Of a stretch of 47,020 nucleotides of DNA, positions 11,096-22,165 are shown piece by piece. The notes beneath the pieces were generated by a model. That model was not told the DNA's origin and made no database searches. It was given only the letters and a program-made list of their open reading frames with translations. Made by a program: the position numbers and the translations under genes. The DNA is from Micractinium sp. NFX-FRZ (taxonomy: Eukaryota; Chlorophyta; Trebouxiophyceae; Chlorellales; Chlorellaceae): assembly GCA_029339195.1 (NCBI GenBank), contig JAPTJF010000472.1, forward strand, positions 1 to 47,020. The letters are read 5' to 3'. The number at the start of each line of letters is the position of its first letter. Positions within the stretch are counted from its first letter, which is position 1.

Positions 11096-12923
11096 TCAGC
11101 GGGACAGCTCGCACAACAGCTGCTGCCAGAGGGCAAAATTGATGGTGTCTTCGCAGAAGCCGGTGCGGTCGACGCGCATCACATCGAACCGCCGGTAGCT
11201 GTGGGGCCCGTCGTGCAACAAGTTCTCCACGCCGCCGCTTGCGCCGCCGTTGGTTGTGAACAGCACACACTACAAGGCGGGCAGGCAGGGGGCAGGCAAT
11301 GGGAGGGCATGGTGGGTCAATGCCGAGCCTCCCTGTTGGAATGTAACAAAGCCCTCTCTCTCCCCTCACACACCCCGCCACCCATCCGGCCCGTTTGCTG
11401 CAACATACTCAAAACAGGCAACGACAGAAGGCGCACCTGGTAATGGACATCGGTGTCTGCCTTTGTGGCGTTCAACGGTGCACCCTCTACAATCGCCGCC
11501 GCATCCAGGAGCCGCAGCGAGCCGGCTCCGCCGCCGGCGCCGCCACTGCTTGCTTCTGCTGCCAAGAGGCGCCGCAGGCTATCGTTGCGGGCCGCCACCC
11601 CTTTGGCGTCCCTCCACCCCGGCGCCTCCGGGCAGGTCAGCACAACCACACGGCGAGCGTGGGCTGTCAAGTTTTGCAGGAAGGAAATGTAGTCGGGCCA
11701 GTACTGCAGGTTTGTGGGAGCACGTGCGTAAGGGGCGGCGGCGCTCGAGGGCCTCCCAAGGAGCACGCCACCCTGCTGCAACAGGCGCGGCCATTGCCAA
11801 CAAGCAGCACAACGGCGCAGGCACATTGCGTGCAACACCAAGAGCTTGCCGCACCTCATACCCGCCTTCCCAGTAACACGCATGCAGCACCATGGCCGTC
11901 TCCTCCGGCTTCGGTTGCACATCTGTGACGTACTTTTCCATGTTCCCTGGCTGCCACCCCCTGCGGTGCACAAGAAAGGCAGCTCCCAGACTTTTAAGAG
12001 GACCAACAAGCATGAGGCTGTATCGCAGCAACAGCATAGGGTGGCTGGTCCCCACCCCCCGCGCCTGCTCTTGCGACAGTACTGCCCCTACGCACGCAAG
12101 AGGCAGCGCTTGCCAGCCGCCCAAGGCAGAACGCACCTATAAGTGCCCACCACCAGATCGACGGTCAACTCCCTGGTGCGCATGCCCACAGGCAGCGCCG
12201 CCCCCAACCGACTGCGCGCGGCCAGCTGGGCGTGCGCCGACTCCATGCGCGCCGACACCGCAGCCTTATCGCCGCGAAGGGCTTCAGGGTACGTGTCGTG
12301 GCTGAACCACAGCGTGTCCTGCAATGCGCCGGCTGTCGCAGCCGCCGCGGCCCCTACACCTGGCTCCGCCCAGCCCAGCGAGTAATGCGCGTAGCGTTGC
12401 GCCACGACGTCGACGGTCACGGGCTGAGCGCGGGCCAGCGTGACCACGCGCTGGTACAGCTGCGCCAGGCAGGGCGAGGACGGGGGGCAATCAAGGGCAG
12501 GCGACAAGTGGGGTTAACGGGGGGAAAGTCAAGGACGGGCGCTAGGTGAATGGGGAGCAGCGAGCAGTAATAAGGGAGCTGCCAGGGTCAACGGTGCCCG
12601 CAAAGGTGGCGGTCGCCATTGCGCCCCTGCAGCTTATGCCACTGCCATGCTGGACAGATAATCGCCAACAAGGGCCCGCCCGGCGCACCTCTCTCATTGT
12701 CGAGTCCCCAACCATGACTATCCGCCGGATGCCCGTCGCCTGCGCCCACCCCACTAGCCCCGCCGCTCCAATCACCGCGGTGGGACAGCCGTCTGGGTGG
12801 AATGCGGAGGAGGCTGGTTGCCACCCCGGCATCGCACTAGGCGCCGGCGGGCCCCAAGTGCCTGGCACATTCAACATCCGTTGCTGCCCCTCATCCTCCT
12901 CCGCTGGCTGCTGCTGCTTACGT

Positions 12924-12961
<38 letters not shown>

Positions 12962-13712
12962 TTTCGTACTTTGTTGCTGCTGTTGGCGCTGCTGCTCATC
13001 TACCTTCTCCGCTCGGTGTTGTTGTTTCTTTAGTTGCCCGGCCGCGGTGCTGCCGGCCGCAACTGCCGCCGCCATTGCGTGCATGCGGCAGCGTGGCGCC
13101 ACATCCAGCTGCATTATGGAGGCTTCTTCAAACAGGCAGCCCAGTTCTTTGAAGCGGCAGGGTCCAACCACCTGCAGTGCGAGAGGTGGGAAGGGCGGGC
13201 CTCAGCTGCCGCAACGGGAAGAGCATGGAGGCAGGAAGGAAGGAAGGAAGGAAGGAAGGGAAGAGCATGGAGGCAGCCTGCCCAATCTGCCCACCTAATC
13301 GCCCACCTTCTTATCATTCAAATACACACACTGGGGGGCCTCATGTGCATAGAGTATGCAGCGCGCTCCAGCAGTCGGCTCCGTCAGCTGCCTGGCTGCC
13401 CAACTGCCAGTGCATTCGTCGCCGCCGCCGCCGCCGCCGCCGCGCAAGCTGCCGGGCGCCAGCCAAGTTGAAGGCTCCCGCCCGCCCAAGTGCACAGAGA
13501 GTAGCAGGAGCGCCAGTAGCGACAACGCGACGCCCGCATCTGCAGTGCGGTCGGCTGTTGTGAAGCGGCTGTTGTGAAGCGGGCGCAGATCGCGTTAGTG
13601 CACGCAGCTGCGCACACAAGTCAGCGGCAGCCTGGCTAGCATTGGTGTGCGGCTTGCCTGTGCTTGAAGGGAGCCAGCGCCTAGGTGCCGGGTCAGAAGG
13701 GAGGGCCGCCAT
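11096..13712 (-). CDS. SGNH/PC-esterase-like type II membrane protein (possible glycan O-acyl enzyme)
   Basis: Exons: 13712-13658, 13539-13307, 13171-12689, 12459-12137, 11960-11855, 11703-11437 and 11269-11096, giving 546 residues with all phases joining. A short cytosolic tail (MAALPSDPAPRRW) precedes one membrane anchor (ALSLLALLLLSVHL, about residues 22-35). Next are a Gly run, a cysteine-containing segment, and a poly-Gln tract in exon 3 coded by CAG-rich repeats. The SGNH block-I motif MVGDSTMRE is at about 249-257. Near the end of exon 6, TDVHY (484-488) resembles the second catalytic block (Asp/His) of PC-esterases. This layout recalls TBL/PMR5 or Cas1-type polysaccharide O-acetyltransferases or esterases of the Golgi, but the substrate is unknown. 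Intron 1 uses a GC donor (GCAAGC); accepting it supplies the only in-frame ATG for the anchor. Confidence 0.75.
12930..13020 (-). repeat. CAG-rich tract coding poly-Gln in SGNH protein
   Basis: CAG/CAA codons on the minus strand encode interrupted poly-glutamine (runs of 5 and 13 Q separated by STK). It lies between the cysteine-rich N-terminal part and the GDS catalytic block, and probably forms a disordered linker. Confidence 0.85.
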
Positions 13713-14221
13713 CGTTGCAAGCCATTGGTTGTGGGTTTGGGTTGTAGACCGGCGTGAGCTACGCCCTATGGCAGCGCGCAGTAAGCCACCTCACCACCTT
13801 CATGTGTTCATGCTTCAAGTTCCGGCTCCATGCACAATGTACGGCCGAAGTGGGATGTCCCCTTTTTTTCTTATTATGACTACATACGCCAAGTGAGGCG
13901 CGCGCTGCGGCGCTCCGCCCCGCCAGTGGAGGCCAGCGGGGTCCGCCCGCCCGCCGCCCGCCTGCCGCCGCCGCCCTGTTCAAGCCCTGCACGCGCCAGC
14001 CTGCATTTAAGGCAAAGGGTCGCATACAGTTGCTTCCACAGAGCCCCTTCCTGGGGCATGAGGGTTCCCAAGTGGGTGCCATGCCTCAAACTCTGTGGTC
14101 TTGCCACCAAAACCTGGGGAAATGTGCATGGTGCCGGCCGTGCGGCGCCCCGCATGGGCGTCCGGCATGCTCCTGCGGTCCCCCGGGCCGGGCGACTGCA
14201 GTGGTGGCGGAAGGTAGTGGC
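13713..14221. other. Region between SGNH and ankyrin genes
   Basis: It should contain the SGNH promoter on the minus strand. It also overlaps an exon-like plus-strand segment listed separately. Nothing else was recognised. Confidence 0.4.
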
Positions 14222-14327
14222 TTACAACACAACGTATATCAGGCGATCCCCGCACGGCGGAATGGCCTCCAGTGCGGCACGCGGGCGAGGGGAGCAGCGG
14301 CAGGCGGCAGGCAGGCAGGCGGACTGA
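13830..14327 (+). CDS. Unrecognised plus-strand ORF with exon-like start
   Basis: The frame stays open for 165 codons. Residues 1-21 contain RPKWDVPFFSYYDYIRQ, which looks like true protein and ends exactly at a strong donor (CAA, then GTGAGG at 13893). A second protein-like piece, WWRKVVAYNTTYIRR, starts after CTGCAG at 14202 in the same frame. The part between looks like translated non-coding DNA. It could be a two-exon small gene (63 nt + 126 nt), a gene fragment or chance. No family is recognised, and it overlaps the 3' UTR of the ankyrin gene on the other strand. Confidence 0.3.
   Translation: MHNVRPKWDVPFFSYYDYIRQVRRALRRSAPPVEASGVRPPAARLPPPPCSSPARASLHLRQRVAYSCFHRAPSWGMRVPKWVPCLKLCGLATKTWGNVHGAGRAAPRMGVRHAPAVPRAGRLQWWRKVVAYNTTYIRRSPHGGMASSAARGRGEQRQAAGRQAD
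14222..14226 (-). terminator. TGTAA poly(A) signal, ankyrin gene
   Basis: TTACA on the plus strand is TGTAA on the minus strand, about 475 bp beyond the ankyrin gene stop codon. Confidence 0.5.
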
Positions 14328-14699
14328 TCCTCTGGCCCGCGGCTTGGGGAATGGCGCCGCAGAAATCTCACCACTAACCACCACAGGGCACGCTGCAGGC
14401 CTGCGCGCTGCTTGGCTCCTAGCACAGGTCAGACAGCATGGACCCAGGCCCCGCCGAGCTGCAGGTTCCAGGCAGTGCGGCAGCATGCAGATTTCCACCC
14501 TGCACCCCCGCCTCAGCCGCCACCAACCACCTTTGCCAACCTCTGCCCCTCTCTTCTGAATGTTTCTCATGACTGCGCTTTTTACTCACACATAAAGCTT
14601 GTATTTTTTGCTACGTCAAGCCCATTCGCACCGCGTTGCCAAACCGGGCAAGCCGGGAAGCCATGCGGCACGAAACACACTTTCGCCTGCTGTCCACTT

Positions 14700-16280
14700 T
14701 CACCAGCCAGCCCCCTCATCCTGCTGCACCCCCAGCAGTTGCAGCAGCTGCTCCAAGTCCTCTGCAGCGCTGCCGCTTGCTTCCTGGCTGGGAGAGAAGG
14801 GGCCCTGCACCCAGGCTGGCTCACCGGCGCTGTGCTGGCCTGTCCCAGCTGCTGCCTCCCCAGCCTTCGGGTCTGCCTCCCCAGCCGGACCAGCAGGTGC
14901 CTCCTGCACTTCTGCTTCCTCAGGTGCCACTGCTGGCCCCTCCTCTCCTGCCCCCGCAGTCGCTGCTTGAGCGCTGCGCTCCTTGCGCTGCTTCCTGTGC
15001 TGCCGCTTGGCTGCCGCAGCGGCAGCCTTGGCTGCCTGCCGATGCTCCAGCTCCTCCTCTGCTGCCAGCAGCGCTTGCATCGCCGCCTCGGCACCTGCCA
15101 TGGCCTCAGCGCTGTCCTCCGACTGCAGTGTGGGGGTGGCCTGCCGGGAGGTGCGCGTGCCTGCAATGGAGGTGTGGGCTGGGCGAATGGGTGCGCATGG
15201 GGCATTTGTGCAAGGCCACAAATGGTGGGCTCCTCACCAGCATTACATTGAGCCATGCTCCCGCACAACTGGCAGGCCCAGACCTATACAAAACAGCAGC
15301 GGCAGCTGAGAAACCCTGCCCAGGCCTGCACCCACCTCACCTTGCTTGGCACGGGCTCTCAGCTCAGCTGCTGCCAGCGTCTGTGCAGCCGCGCGCTGCC
15401 GCTTGGTCTGTGCGGAATGGCGAGCAGTGAGCCCACGCACGGCGGCTGCCAGCGGGTCGGCCCCAGCGTCCAGCAGCGCTCGCACGCACTCTGTGTGGCC
15501 AAAGCGCACGGCATTGCTCAAGGGAGAGTTGCCGCAGTGGTCTGTCACCTCCATGTCAGCGTTGGCTCCCAGCAAGGCTAGCTGGCTGAGAAGCGAGCCG
15601 CTTTGGGCCGCCCATATGAGCGGGGTGGCGCCATCGGCACGGCAGGGAAGGTTGACATCTGCCCCATGCTGCGCCAGCATCACAACGCAGGCGGCTGCGC
15701 CGTTGCTGTGGCGCCTGTCCGTAAGTGTGCTGGTGTTTGACGCCGCCGCGTGCACGGCTGTGGATCCATTCAAGGTGCGTGCGTTGATGCTTGCGCCATG
15801 CTGCAGCAGCAGCTGGACGGCTGCTGGCTGCCCGCGGCTGGCTGCCCATATCAGAGGGGTCTGCCCCTCCACATCAGCCGCCTCCACATCAGCACCCGCC
15901 TCGAGCAGCATCCCGAGGCACACCACCTGGCCAAAGTAGGCAGCCCACAGTAGGGCGGTCCGGCTGCGCTCGTCTGCAATGTTGATGGAAGCGGGCGCGG
16001 CAGCCAGGAGCAGGCGCACACAGTCGTTGCACCCATTGGCAGCGGCCAACATGAGTGCTGTCGCTCCGCCGCTTTGTTGCTGCAGGGCAGAGGCCCCTGC
16101 CGCCAGCAGTACACCCACACAGGCTGTGTGCCCGCCATCTGCTGCGCACATCAGCGGGGTGACGCCGCCACTGCTGCTGGCATTGGCCAGCTCAGGCAGC
16201 TTGCTGAGCGCAGCCTGAAGCTCTGCCGGCAAACCCTCGGCGGCAGCCTGGTGCGCGGCAGTCGAGTACGTTTTGGGCAT
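14700..16280 (-). CDS. Ankyrin-repeat protein with basic, alanine-rich C-terminal helix
   Basis: Exons 16280-15341 and 15160-14700, phase 1, 466 residues. Seven ankyrin repeats cover about residues 38-280. Typical cores are GVTPLMCAADGGH, RTALLWAAYFGQ, GQTPLIWAASRGQ and GNSPLSNAVRFGH, with LLxAGAD turns. After them comes a basic linker (TKRQRAAAQTL). Exon 2 codes a long Ala/Lys/Glu helix, probably coiled coil (EEELEHRQAAKAAAAAAK), then an acidic Pro/Ala/Glu-rich tail ending in DEGAGW. There is no signal peptide or membrane segment, so a cytosolic or nuclear scaffold role is inferred. The partner is unknown. The start is the first in-frame ATG before the repeats. Confidence 0.85.
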
Positions 16281-17766
16281 GCTGGGCAGCAGCGCATGCG
16301 CGGCCTGCAGTGCAGCAGGTGTCTGTAGTCAGCCAGCCAGGCAGCAAGAGCACACCTTCTTGTGAACAAGTGGCAGTCTGCGCACAGCGGCACGTGCGCG
16401 GCATGTGGGGGGAGCGGAGCGGCGGCAAGCGGCGGGGGGCCACCGGGCGGGGCGGCCGGGCGGCTGCAGGTCGAGACGCTGCGAGGGCGCAGATGCCAGC
16501 CACAATTAAGCCCTGTCTTGCCTTGCGCCCGATCAATCTTTGGAGGCCTCTTGACCGCCCCCTGAGTCGGCGTTGCGGCTGCCTGTGTTGGTGCCTCCCC
16601 TGTCGAGTTCGAATGCCCGTGCGTGCGCCTTGATGCCTGTGAGAGCCCTGCCCTTCTTAACAGTTGGTTTTCAAAGCGGTGAGAGGCGCGGTGGAAAGCA
16701 GCACCCCTGCTTCCACATGGGGCCTTGGACGGCTGCATCCACTGGTGTGAGGTTATCAAACCAAACAGGCAACGTACTTGGGTAACCTCCCGCAGGATGT
16801 CAGACTCCTGGCTGCCACCTCGGCATGCTGCCGCCCTGAGGCCTGCCGCGCTGCAGGGCTCCCATCCGCCTGCCAACGTGTATACCTTCACCCACCCAGG
16901 TATCCTGATGCAAGTTCATATCTTTCATATCACAAATCCACAAAGCATGTCCTCCACGGCCGGCAGGGTAGCTGCTGTTGCTGCGTCGGGGCGCTGAAGG
17001 CACAAGTCACCCAGCTTGCCGGCCTGATGAACCGATCGCGTGCGGGGCACCGTGGATAAACAAGAGGCACAGGGTTAGCTTGGAGGCAAAGATGAAGGCG
17101 GAAGGCACTCTCCTGGGGGAGGGAGCGGCGGCACGGGAGCTGAGCGGGCACCGTGGCGCCGCTTCGCTGGCAACGTGCTCTGCACCCACCTGCGGGGGCT
17201 GCTGAGATGCTGAGACCACTTGGGCAGCCTAAAGGAGTGTATCTGCATACCTCAGGGTACCAAGGCTGTCTGGCATTGCACAAAGGAAGGGGCTTGTCGT
17301 ACGTTGAATCCACAATCGGCACCCGCCCATGCGTGCTGAGCCCAGTGCAGCGACTGGCCGCTGCCCGCCCTGCCCCCGTACGGCCGCGGGTTTGACCCGA
17401 AACACACCTTCTGGTGTTTCCATATGTGCACAGCCTCAAACCCGCGGGAGGAAGCACAGGGAGTGCAGAACAGAACAGCCCTACTCTCTGCAAGGTCTGT
17501 CGGTGCGGTGCTGTTACCTGGCGCTGAGCTGGCGGTGCTGCGGAGGCAGTCACTGTGCAGGAGAGGCAGGCATCCATGCTGTCAATCTGAGGAACTTGCA
17601 CAGTGGTACCTGCACTGCAGAAACAGTGAACACGCCAAGTAGAATTTATTACTGTCTTCCAGCCAGGGCTGAGAAGAGAGGCCAGTCTGCAGACAGCGCT
17701 GAGTCAGCAGCTCCTATCCGGCATCCTCCTACCCTGCGTGCGCAGGCACAATCCTACCCTGCTCTC
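16281..17766. other. Long divergent intergenic region, no gene recognised
   Basis: It lies between the ankyrin gene (-) and the DUF427 gene (+). A 223-codon minus-strand frame (16930-17601) is present, but it has no recognisable domain and the amino acid composition of translated GC-rich DNA. A T-loop-like GTTCGAATGC at about 16607 has no matching stem. Promoters of both flanking genes must lie here. Confidence 0.5.
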
Positions 17767-18568
17767 ATGCTACTGCAGCGCCTGCCAAGGCTGCCTTGCC
17801 ACGCAGCTCGTCGAATGGCCGCCACTGTAGCCTCGGCCAGCCCAGGTGCTGGCAGCGGCGGCAGCGCTGCCAAGAAGGAGAGCGCCTGGGCCTGCCCTCG
17901 CCCGCCTGCGCTGGAGAGGACCAGCCAGCGGCTGAGGGTGCTGCTGGGAGGCGAGGTGGGTGCTGGCCTGGGCGGTGGCAACGCTCCAAGGAGAGCTGTT
18001 GAAGCGGCGGCGAGCTGCCAGCTCAGCGCACGCGCCAGTTTGGTCGTGCCTCGAGCAGTGGGTGTGGGCATGTCCATGCCTCTACACTTCTGATTGCCCG
18101 GCAGCAGCGGCGCCTGGGCCCAGCGGCGTGGCCGGGTGCACCTGACCCGCAGCGGGCCACACATGCTCTGCTTTGCCTGCAGGTCAGGGCTGCCGTCGCA
18201 AGGCACAGGCAAGCTCCAACGGCACTGGTCGCGCTGCTGCTAGCTGTCTTAACCATGCGCGTCCACGCCTTTGGCTTTTCTGGTGCCTCCTCTTCCTCAC
18301 CACCTGCAGGTCGTCGCCGACACCCGGGCCGGGTATCGGGTCCTGGAGACCAGCCACCCGCCGGCCTACTACTTCCCCCCGCATGATGTGAACGCCGCCC
18401 TGCTCACCCGCTCAGACGGTGAGCTGCTGTCTCAGTCGGTCGGCAGGCGGCCGCAGCAGCAGACGTAGCAGCTGGCACAGCAGCAGCAGGGCAGCAGGCG
18501 GCAGCAGGCGCAGCAGCAGCGGACGCAGCAGCTGGCTCAGCAGGGCGGCAGGCGGCAGCAGGCGCAGG

Positions 18569-18599
<31 letters not shown>

Positions 18600-19424
18600 A
18601 AAGCCATGCCAGTCATTGTCAAACTTGACCCCTCGACTCCACTGGGAGATAACTCCTTGACCCTGAAAACCATCTCATGCGCAGGCGGCACAACCTTCTG
18701 TGAGTGGAAAGGCGATGCCACCTACTGGGACGTGGCGGCAGGAGGCCAGACTGCCAAGCGCCGGTGAGCTGTGCTGCCTGCTGCTGCCGCACCCGCCCGC
18801 CTGCCCCTCCCTCACTGCCGCTGCTGCTGCTGCCAGCGGTTGAAGGCACGCGCGACACGCAAAGGCATTTCAGCAACAGCGCCATGTCCCAGCTTCTGCG
18901 TCACTTTCATGTCTTCTTAAGCCCGTTCTGCTTGCGCTATGCCCCTCCTGCCGTGGCAGGGTGTGGAGCTACGAGCACCCCACGCAGGCCTTCCTTCCCA
19001 TTGCCGGCTACCTGAGCTTCTATGCCACCCCCTTTGAGTGCTGGGTGGACGAGGAGCGGGTGCAGCCGCAGGTGTGTGGCTCGGGTTGTCAGTTGGGGCG
19101 ACGCCGGTTGGATGTGCCTGCCAAGAATGATCGTCATGCCGGAAGAAGTGGATCCTGGTTGCGTCTCTGTGCCAACGGCTGGCCCCGCCCGCAATGCAGT
19201 GCTGTGTGGGCGGGCAGTGTGGACAGCTTGCTGAGTGAGCAGGCTGGCACCTGCATTCGGTGTGCGCATGCTGTAAGCATCACTGTCCAGCAAGCCTACA
19301 GTGTGACTGGCGCCATCTCCCTCTCCTTGCCTTCCTCACGCAGGAGGGGTCCTTCTACGGTGGGTGGGTGACGAGCAATGTCGAGGGACCATTCAAGGGG
19401 GGCCCTGGCACGGCCGGCTGGTGA
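17767..19424 (+). CDS. DUF427 domain protein
   Basis: Exons 17767-17955, 18310-18418, 18685-18763, 18960-19071 and 19344-19424, 189 residues. The first 40 or so residues are basic and Ala/Ser-rich (MLLQRLPRLPCHAARRM), suggesting an organelle transit peptide; a second ATG at 17815 would give a version without it. The DUF427 core follows in order: RVLLGGEVVADTRAGYRVLE, SHPPAYYFPPHDV, FCEWKGDATYWDV, VWSYEHPTQAFLPIAGYLSF and CWVDEERVQPQ. Bacterial and algal members are small, single-domain and of unknown biochemical function. All splice phases are consistent. Intron 2 contains a long CAG-rich repeat. Confidence 0.9.
18430..18600 (+). repeat. CAG/GGCGGCAGCAGGCGCAG imperfect repeat in DUF427 intron 2
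   Basis: About 170 bp of CAG triplets interspersed with a roughly 17-bp GGCGGCAGCAGGCGCAG unit, ending in a clean CAG run. It is entirely intronic. It offers many CAG trinucleotides that could act as false acceptors before the true one at 18684. Confidence 0.85.
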
Positions 19425-20322
19425 CCTCACCGGCCTCCGCTGTCCAACCTCTCACACTCAACATACAGCCACGAGGTGGTGACAAACGGCACCACATCCC
19501 TTCCGTTGTTCGTCTGGTGACACGCAGCATGACAGCGGGCTGGGCACGGTGAGTAGCCAGGTGGGGGGACGGCCAGGGAGGCGACCGGACACCCTGCCAA
19601 AACCTACATGTGGCAATTCCTGTATTAACTTTGTGCTACGATGTGAGTTGTAAACAGCTTTAAAAGCAACATTATTTGCGACATAAACGGATGCAGGCTT
19701 GGCAGCGCATTCAGAAAAGGGGAAAGAGGGGACGGTGTTCAGACCGGGGTTTGAGGAATAAGGGAACAGGGGTGCAGCCAAAGCATTTGCTGCCAAAGAA
19801 CCAGCATGCAGCCTCGGTGGAAAGCGCCGGTCCTGTCTGCCTCACGCCTTGGCGGGCCTACGCTTCTCGTCACCCTCACTCAGCATCTCAGAGAGCACTC
19901 CAAGGTAGGGGGAGGGGCATGGGAGCCAGCACGGCGGCTGCGCTGGGTGACCGACCGTGGGCTGGCTCCGGGGCTCCTCTTACCAGCCCCGGCGATCTGC
20001 ACGCGGCCAACTTGCCAGCGCATGGGTGATCGGCAGCATCGCAGCCACAACTCGAGGGCGCAGGGTCCCACCCCATCCGCCGCCCGCCGCTCCGCCCGCC
20101 GCGGCCGCCCGCCCGCCGCGCACCGCCGACAGAGTTCTTTGCAGCCGCACGCTGCAGAGTGCTGACACCTCCCAAGTCGTATCCTAACAGCCATTCCTAA
20201 CTCACATACCGCCATACGTCCCGCCCCGCCCCCTGCAGCCCCCTTGCCTCCCTCTGCCTTCCTCCCGCCTCCCCCGCCTCGTCACCCTCTCTCCAGCCAC
20301 GCACCCAACCTAGACAGCCAGG
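19425..20322. other. Tandem intergenic region
   Basis: It holds the DUF427 gene 3' UTR with TGTAA at 19649-19653, then the promoter region of the next plus-strand gene, ending in a CT-rich stretch before the ATG at 20323. No coding sequence is recognised. Confidence 0.55.
19649..19653 (+). terminator. TGTAA poly(A) signal, DUF427 gene
   Basis: TGTAA lies 225 bp after the stop codon, in locally AT-rich sequence. Confidence 0.65.
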
Positions 20323-22165
20323 ATGCGTTTCGAGCTGGACGACAGCACCCTGCTCAAGGTAGGGCAGCTGGCCTGTGCCTCTTCGCTCGCCTCACACTCG
20401 GCTGCTTTGTGTCCCACCCCCAGCGCGCTGAGCCCCTCCTTGCCGCGCCATCCGCCCTCGCTGCTAGGGGCGCCCGCCCGCGCGCGCCAGCCCTTGCACC
20501 CTCCCCACGTTCTTGGCCTCCTTCCTCTTCAACCCTCTTCTGTACAGCGTGCTCACCTGAGCCTTATCTGTCACTCAGCATCCGCGCCCTCCCGCCCCCT
20601 CCCGCTCCAGGTGTCGGGCGCTGCTGCCCTGGTGTACGGCGCCTCGGCGGTGGCCGCGCCCCGCCCCTTCCACGACCTCTACCACTCCAGCGTGAGTGTG
20701 TTGTGAGGGAGCGTTGGGGTCCTGCGTCCGAAAGGCTGCAGCTGGTTGTTTCGGGAGAACTCAGGCTGGGGTCCCGTGTACATGCTCTTTCGGGCCCTGC
20801 GTGCTGGGCGAGGCATGAACCGGGCAGGCCGCGCCAACTGTGCAGGCTGCTGCTGTCACCGCCACTGCCTGTTCGTCTCCCTCCCCCCCCTCACAACCTC
20901 GCCCCTCGCTTCTGGAGCGGCCCTCCTTCCTGCCCACCCCCACAGACCGCCGTGTTTGCTGAGCCTACTAAATCGCGCCTCCGGTGCCTGCCCGGCTCCG
21001 TCGCCCTCCTGCCGCCCCCTCCTCTCTGCAGCTGCCTCGTCCTCACATCCGTCCCACACACCGCAGTGTTTGCTGATCCCACCGCCTGTGCTGCCAGTGC
21101 GCACGCGCCTCCTGACACCCTCGGGACCCGAGCATGGCCCCTCAACTTTCCTCCTCGCCTGCAGATGGCCATGTGTAAGGCCCAACCCACCGCCTGCGCT
21201 AATAGTGCCTTCCCATCTCCCTCGCCCCTTGACACTCCCCACCTGCCCTTCTCCTCCCATGGCCATGCCTCAGACCGCCGTGTTTGCGGAGCCTACCGCC
21301 CGCCATGCCGGCGTGATTGGATCCTGGCTGGGCACCGAGCAGCTGGTGCTGTCGGCGCGCGACAACAGCAGGGTGGGTGGGGCGGGTGGGTGGGTTGGGA
21401 TGAAGGCCACGTGGATTTAGTGAGAAACAAGCAGGCAGGCAGCTGATTTCAATGAGCATCTGGTGATGCCGGCGCTCGAAAACAACAGGGTGTGCAGGGT
21501 GTGCTGCCGTTTATGCAAGCGACTCGGTAGGCTGGGCTGGCACGAAGCAGGCAGGCAGGCAGGCAGGCAGGCAGCAGGCGCTGTGGGCGAGACGGCAGCG
21601 CTCACAAGGCAGCCTGCCCTGCTTGCTACATAATGCTCAGGACCCCCTTGTCAGCCCCGTACTCCTTCCTTAAAACAACTGTTATTTTAAATCTTCCATC
21701 CTGGCGGCAGGATGCCAAGAAGGACATGCTCAAGGTGGCCGGGTTTGGCTGGCTCGCCTGCGCCGCGACGCACATGTATAATGCACAGGCAAGCAACATT
21801 GTACTCACATGTAGCAACATTGTACTCACATGTGCCATGCACAGGCAAACAAGCGCCCACCCGCCCTGCGCTGCCTGCTGGGAGGGGTGCCTGCCAGCCT
21901 TCCTGAACAGCACAACTCGGAGGTCGCTTCTGCTCTCCGACCGTGCTGCCCCTGCTGTGCTGGCGCCGGGGGTTGGGTGCCCCTCAACCAGCTGCCACTC
22001 CTTGCGCTTGTCCCCCTCAGTCTTTCCTCCCCCTTCCCTTTCTTCCCTCCTCCCTGGCCGCAGAACAACCTGATGATTCGCGACGTGTCCACCGCCACCG
22101 CCGTGGGCCAGGCCGTGCTGGGCGGGCTGTGCCTGTGGAAGGGGTTTGAGGACCGCCTGGACTGA
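20323..22165 (+). CDS. Small predicted multi-pass membrane protein, family not recognised
   Basis: Exons 20323-20358, 20611-20691, 21274-21372, 21711-21788 and 22064-22165, all phase 0, 131 residues. It starts MRFELDDSTLLK and ends KGFEDRLD. Hydrophobic stretches are near 10-28 (SGAAALVYGASAVAA), 50-64 (GVIGSWLGTEQLVL), 80-97 (VAGFGWLACAATHMY) and 108-123 (ATAVGQAVLGGLCLW). That suggests a compact four-helix membrane protein with a conserved-looking middle, TAVFAEPT. No signal or transit peptide is obvious. Intron 4 has a GC donor (CAG, then GCAAGC). Introns 2 and 4 carry echoes of neighbouring exon ends. Function is unknown and I do not assign one. Confidence 0.8.
20940..21090 (+). repeat. 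Two echoes of exon 3 start in intron 2 (small membrane protein gene)
   Basis: The acceptor and the start of exon 3 (encoding TAVFAEPT) occur three times: at about 20942-20971 (TAVFAEPTKS), about 21060-21085 (AVFADPTA, acceptor damaged) and the true exon at 21274. The copies are about 120 and 210 bp apart. Confidence 0.85.
21793..21850 (+). repeat. 21-bp tandem repeat and donor echo in intron 4
   Basis: GCAACATTGTACTCACATGT occurs twice back to back (21793-21813 and 21814-21834). It is followed by CCATGCACAGGCAA, which copies the exon 4 end and its GC donor (ATAATGCACAGGCAA at 21778-21792). Confidence 0.85.

Noticed and set aside
13234..13260. (AAGG)n run as an element of interest
   Set aside because: A plain microsatellite within the SGNH gene intron.
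16595..16625. tRNA T-loop-like GTTCGAATGC
   Set aside because: The flanking bases do not pair into a T stem, and no acceptor or anticodon arm can be built around it.
16930..17601. 223-codon minus-strand open frame
   Set aside because: No start context, domain or exon-like boundary supports it; a long open frame is expected at this GC content.
20244..21446. 400-codon plus-strand open frame
   Set aside because: It reads through introns and out-of-frame exon parts of the small membrane protein gene. The correct exons are in another frame with clean splice sites.
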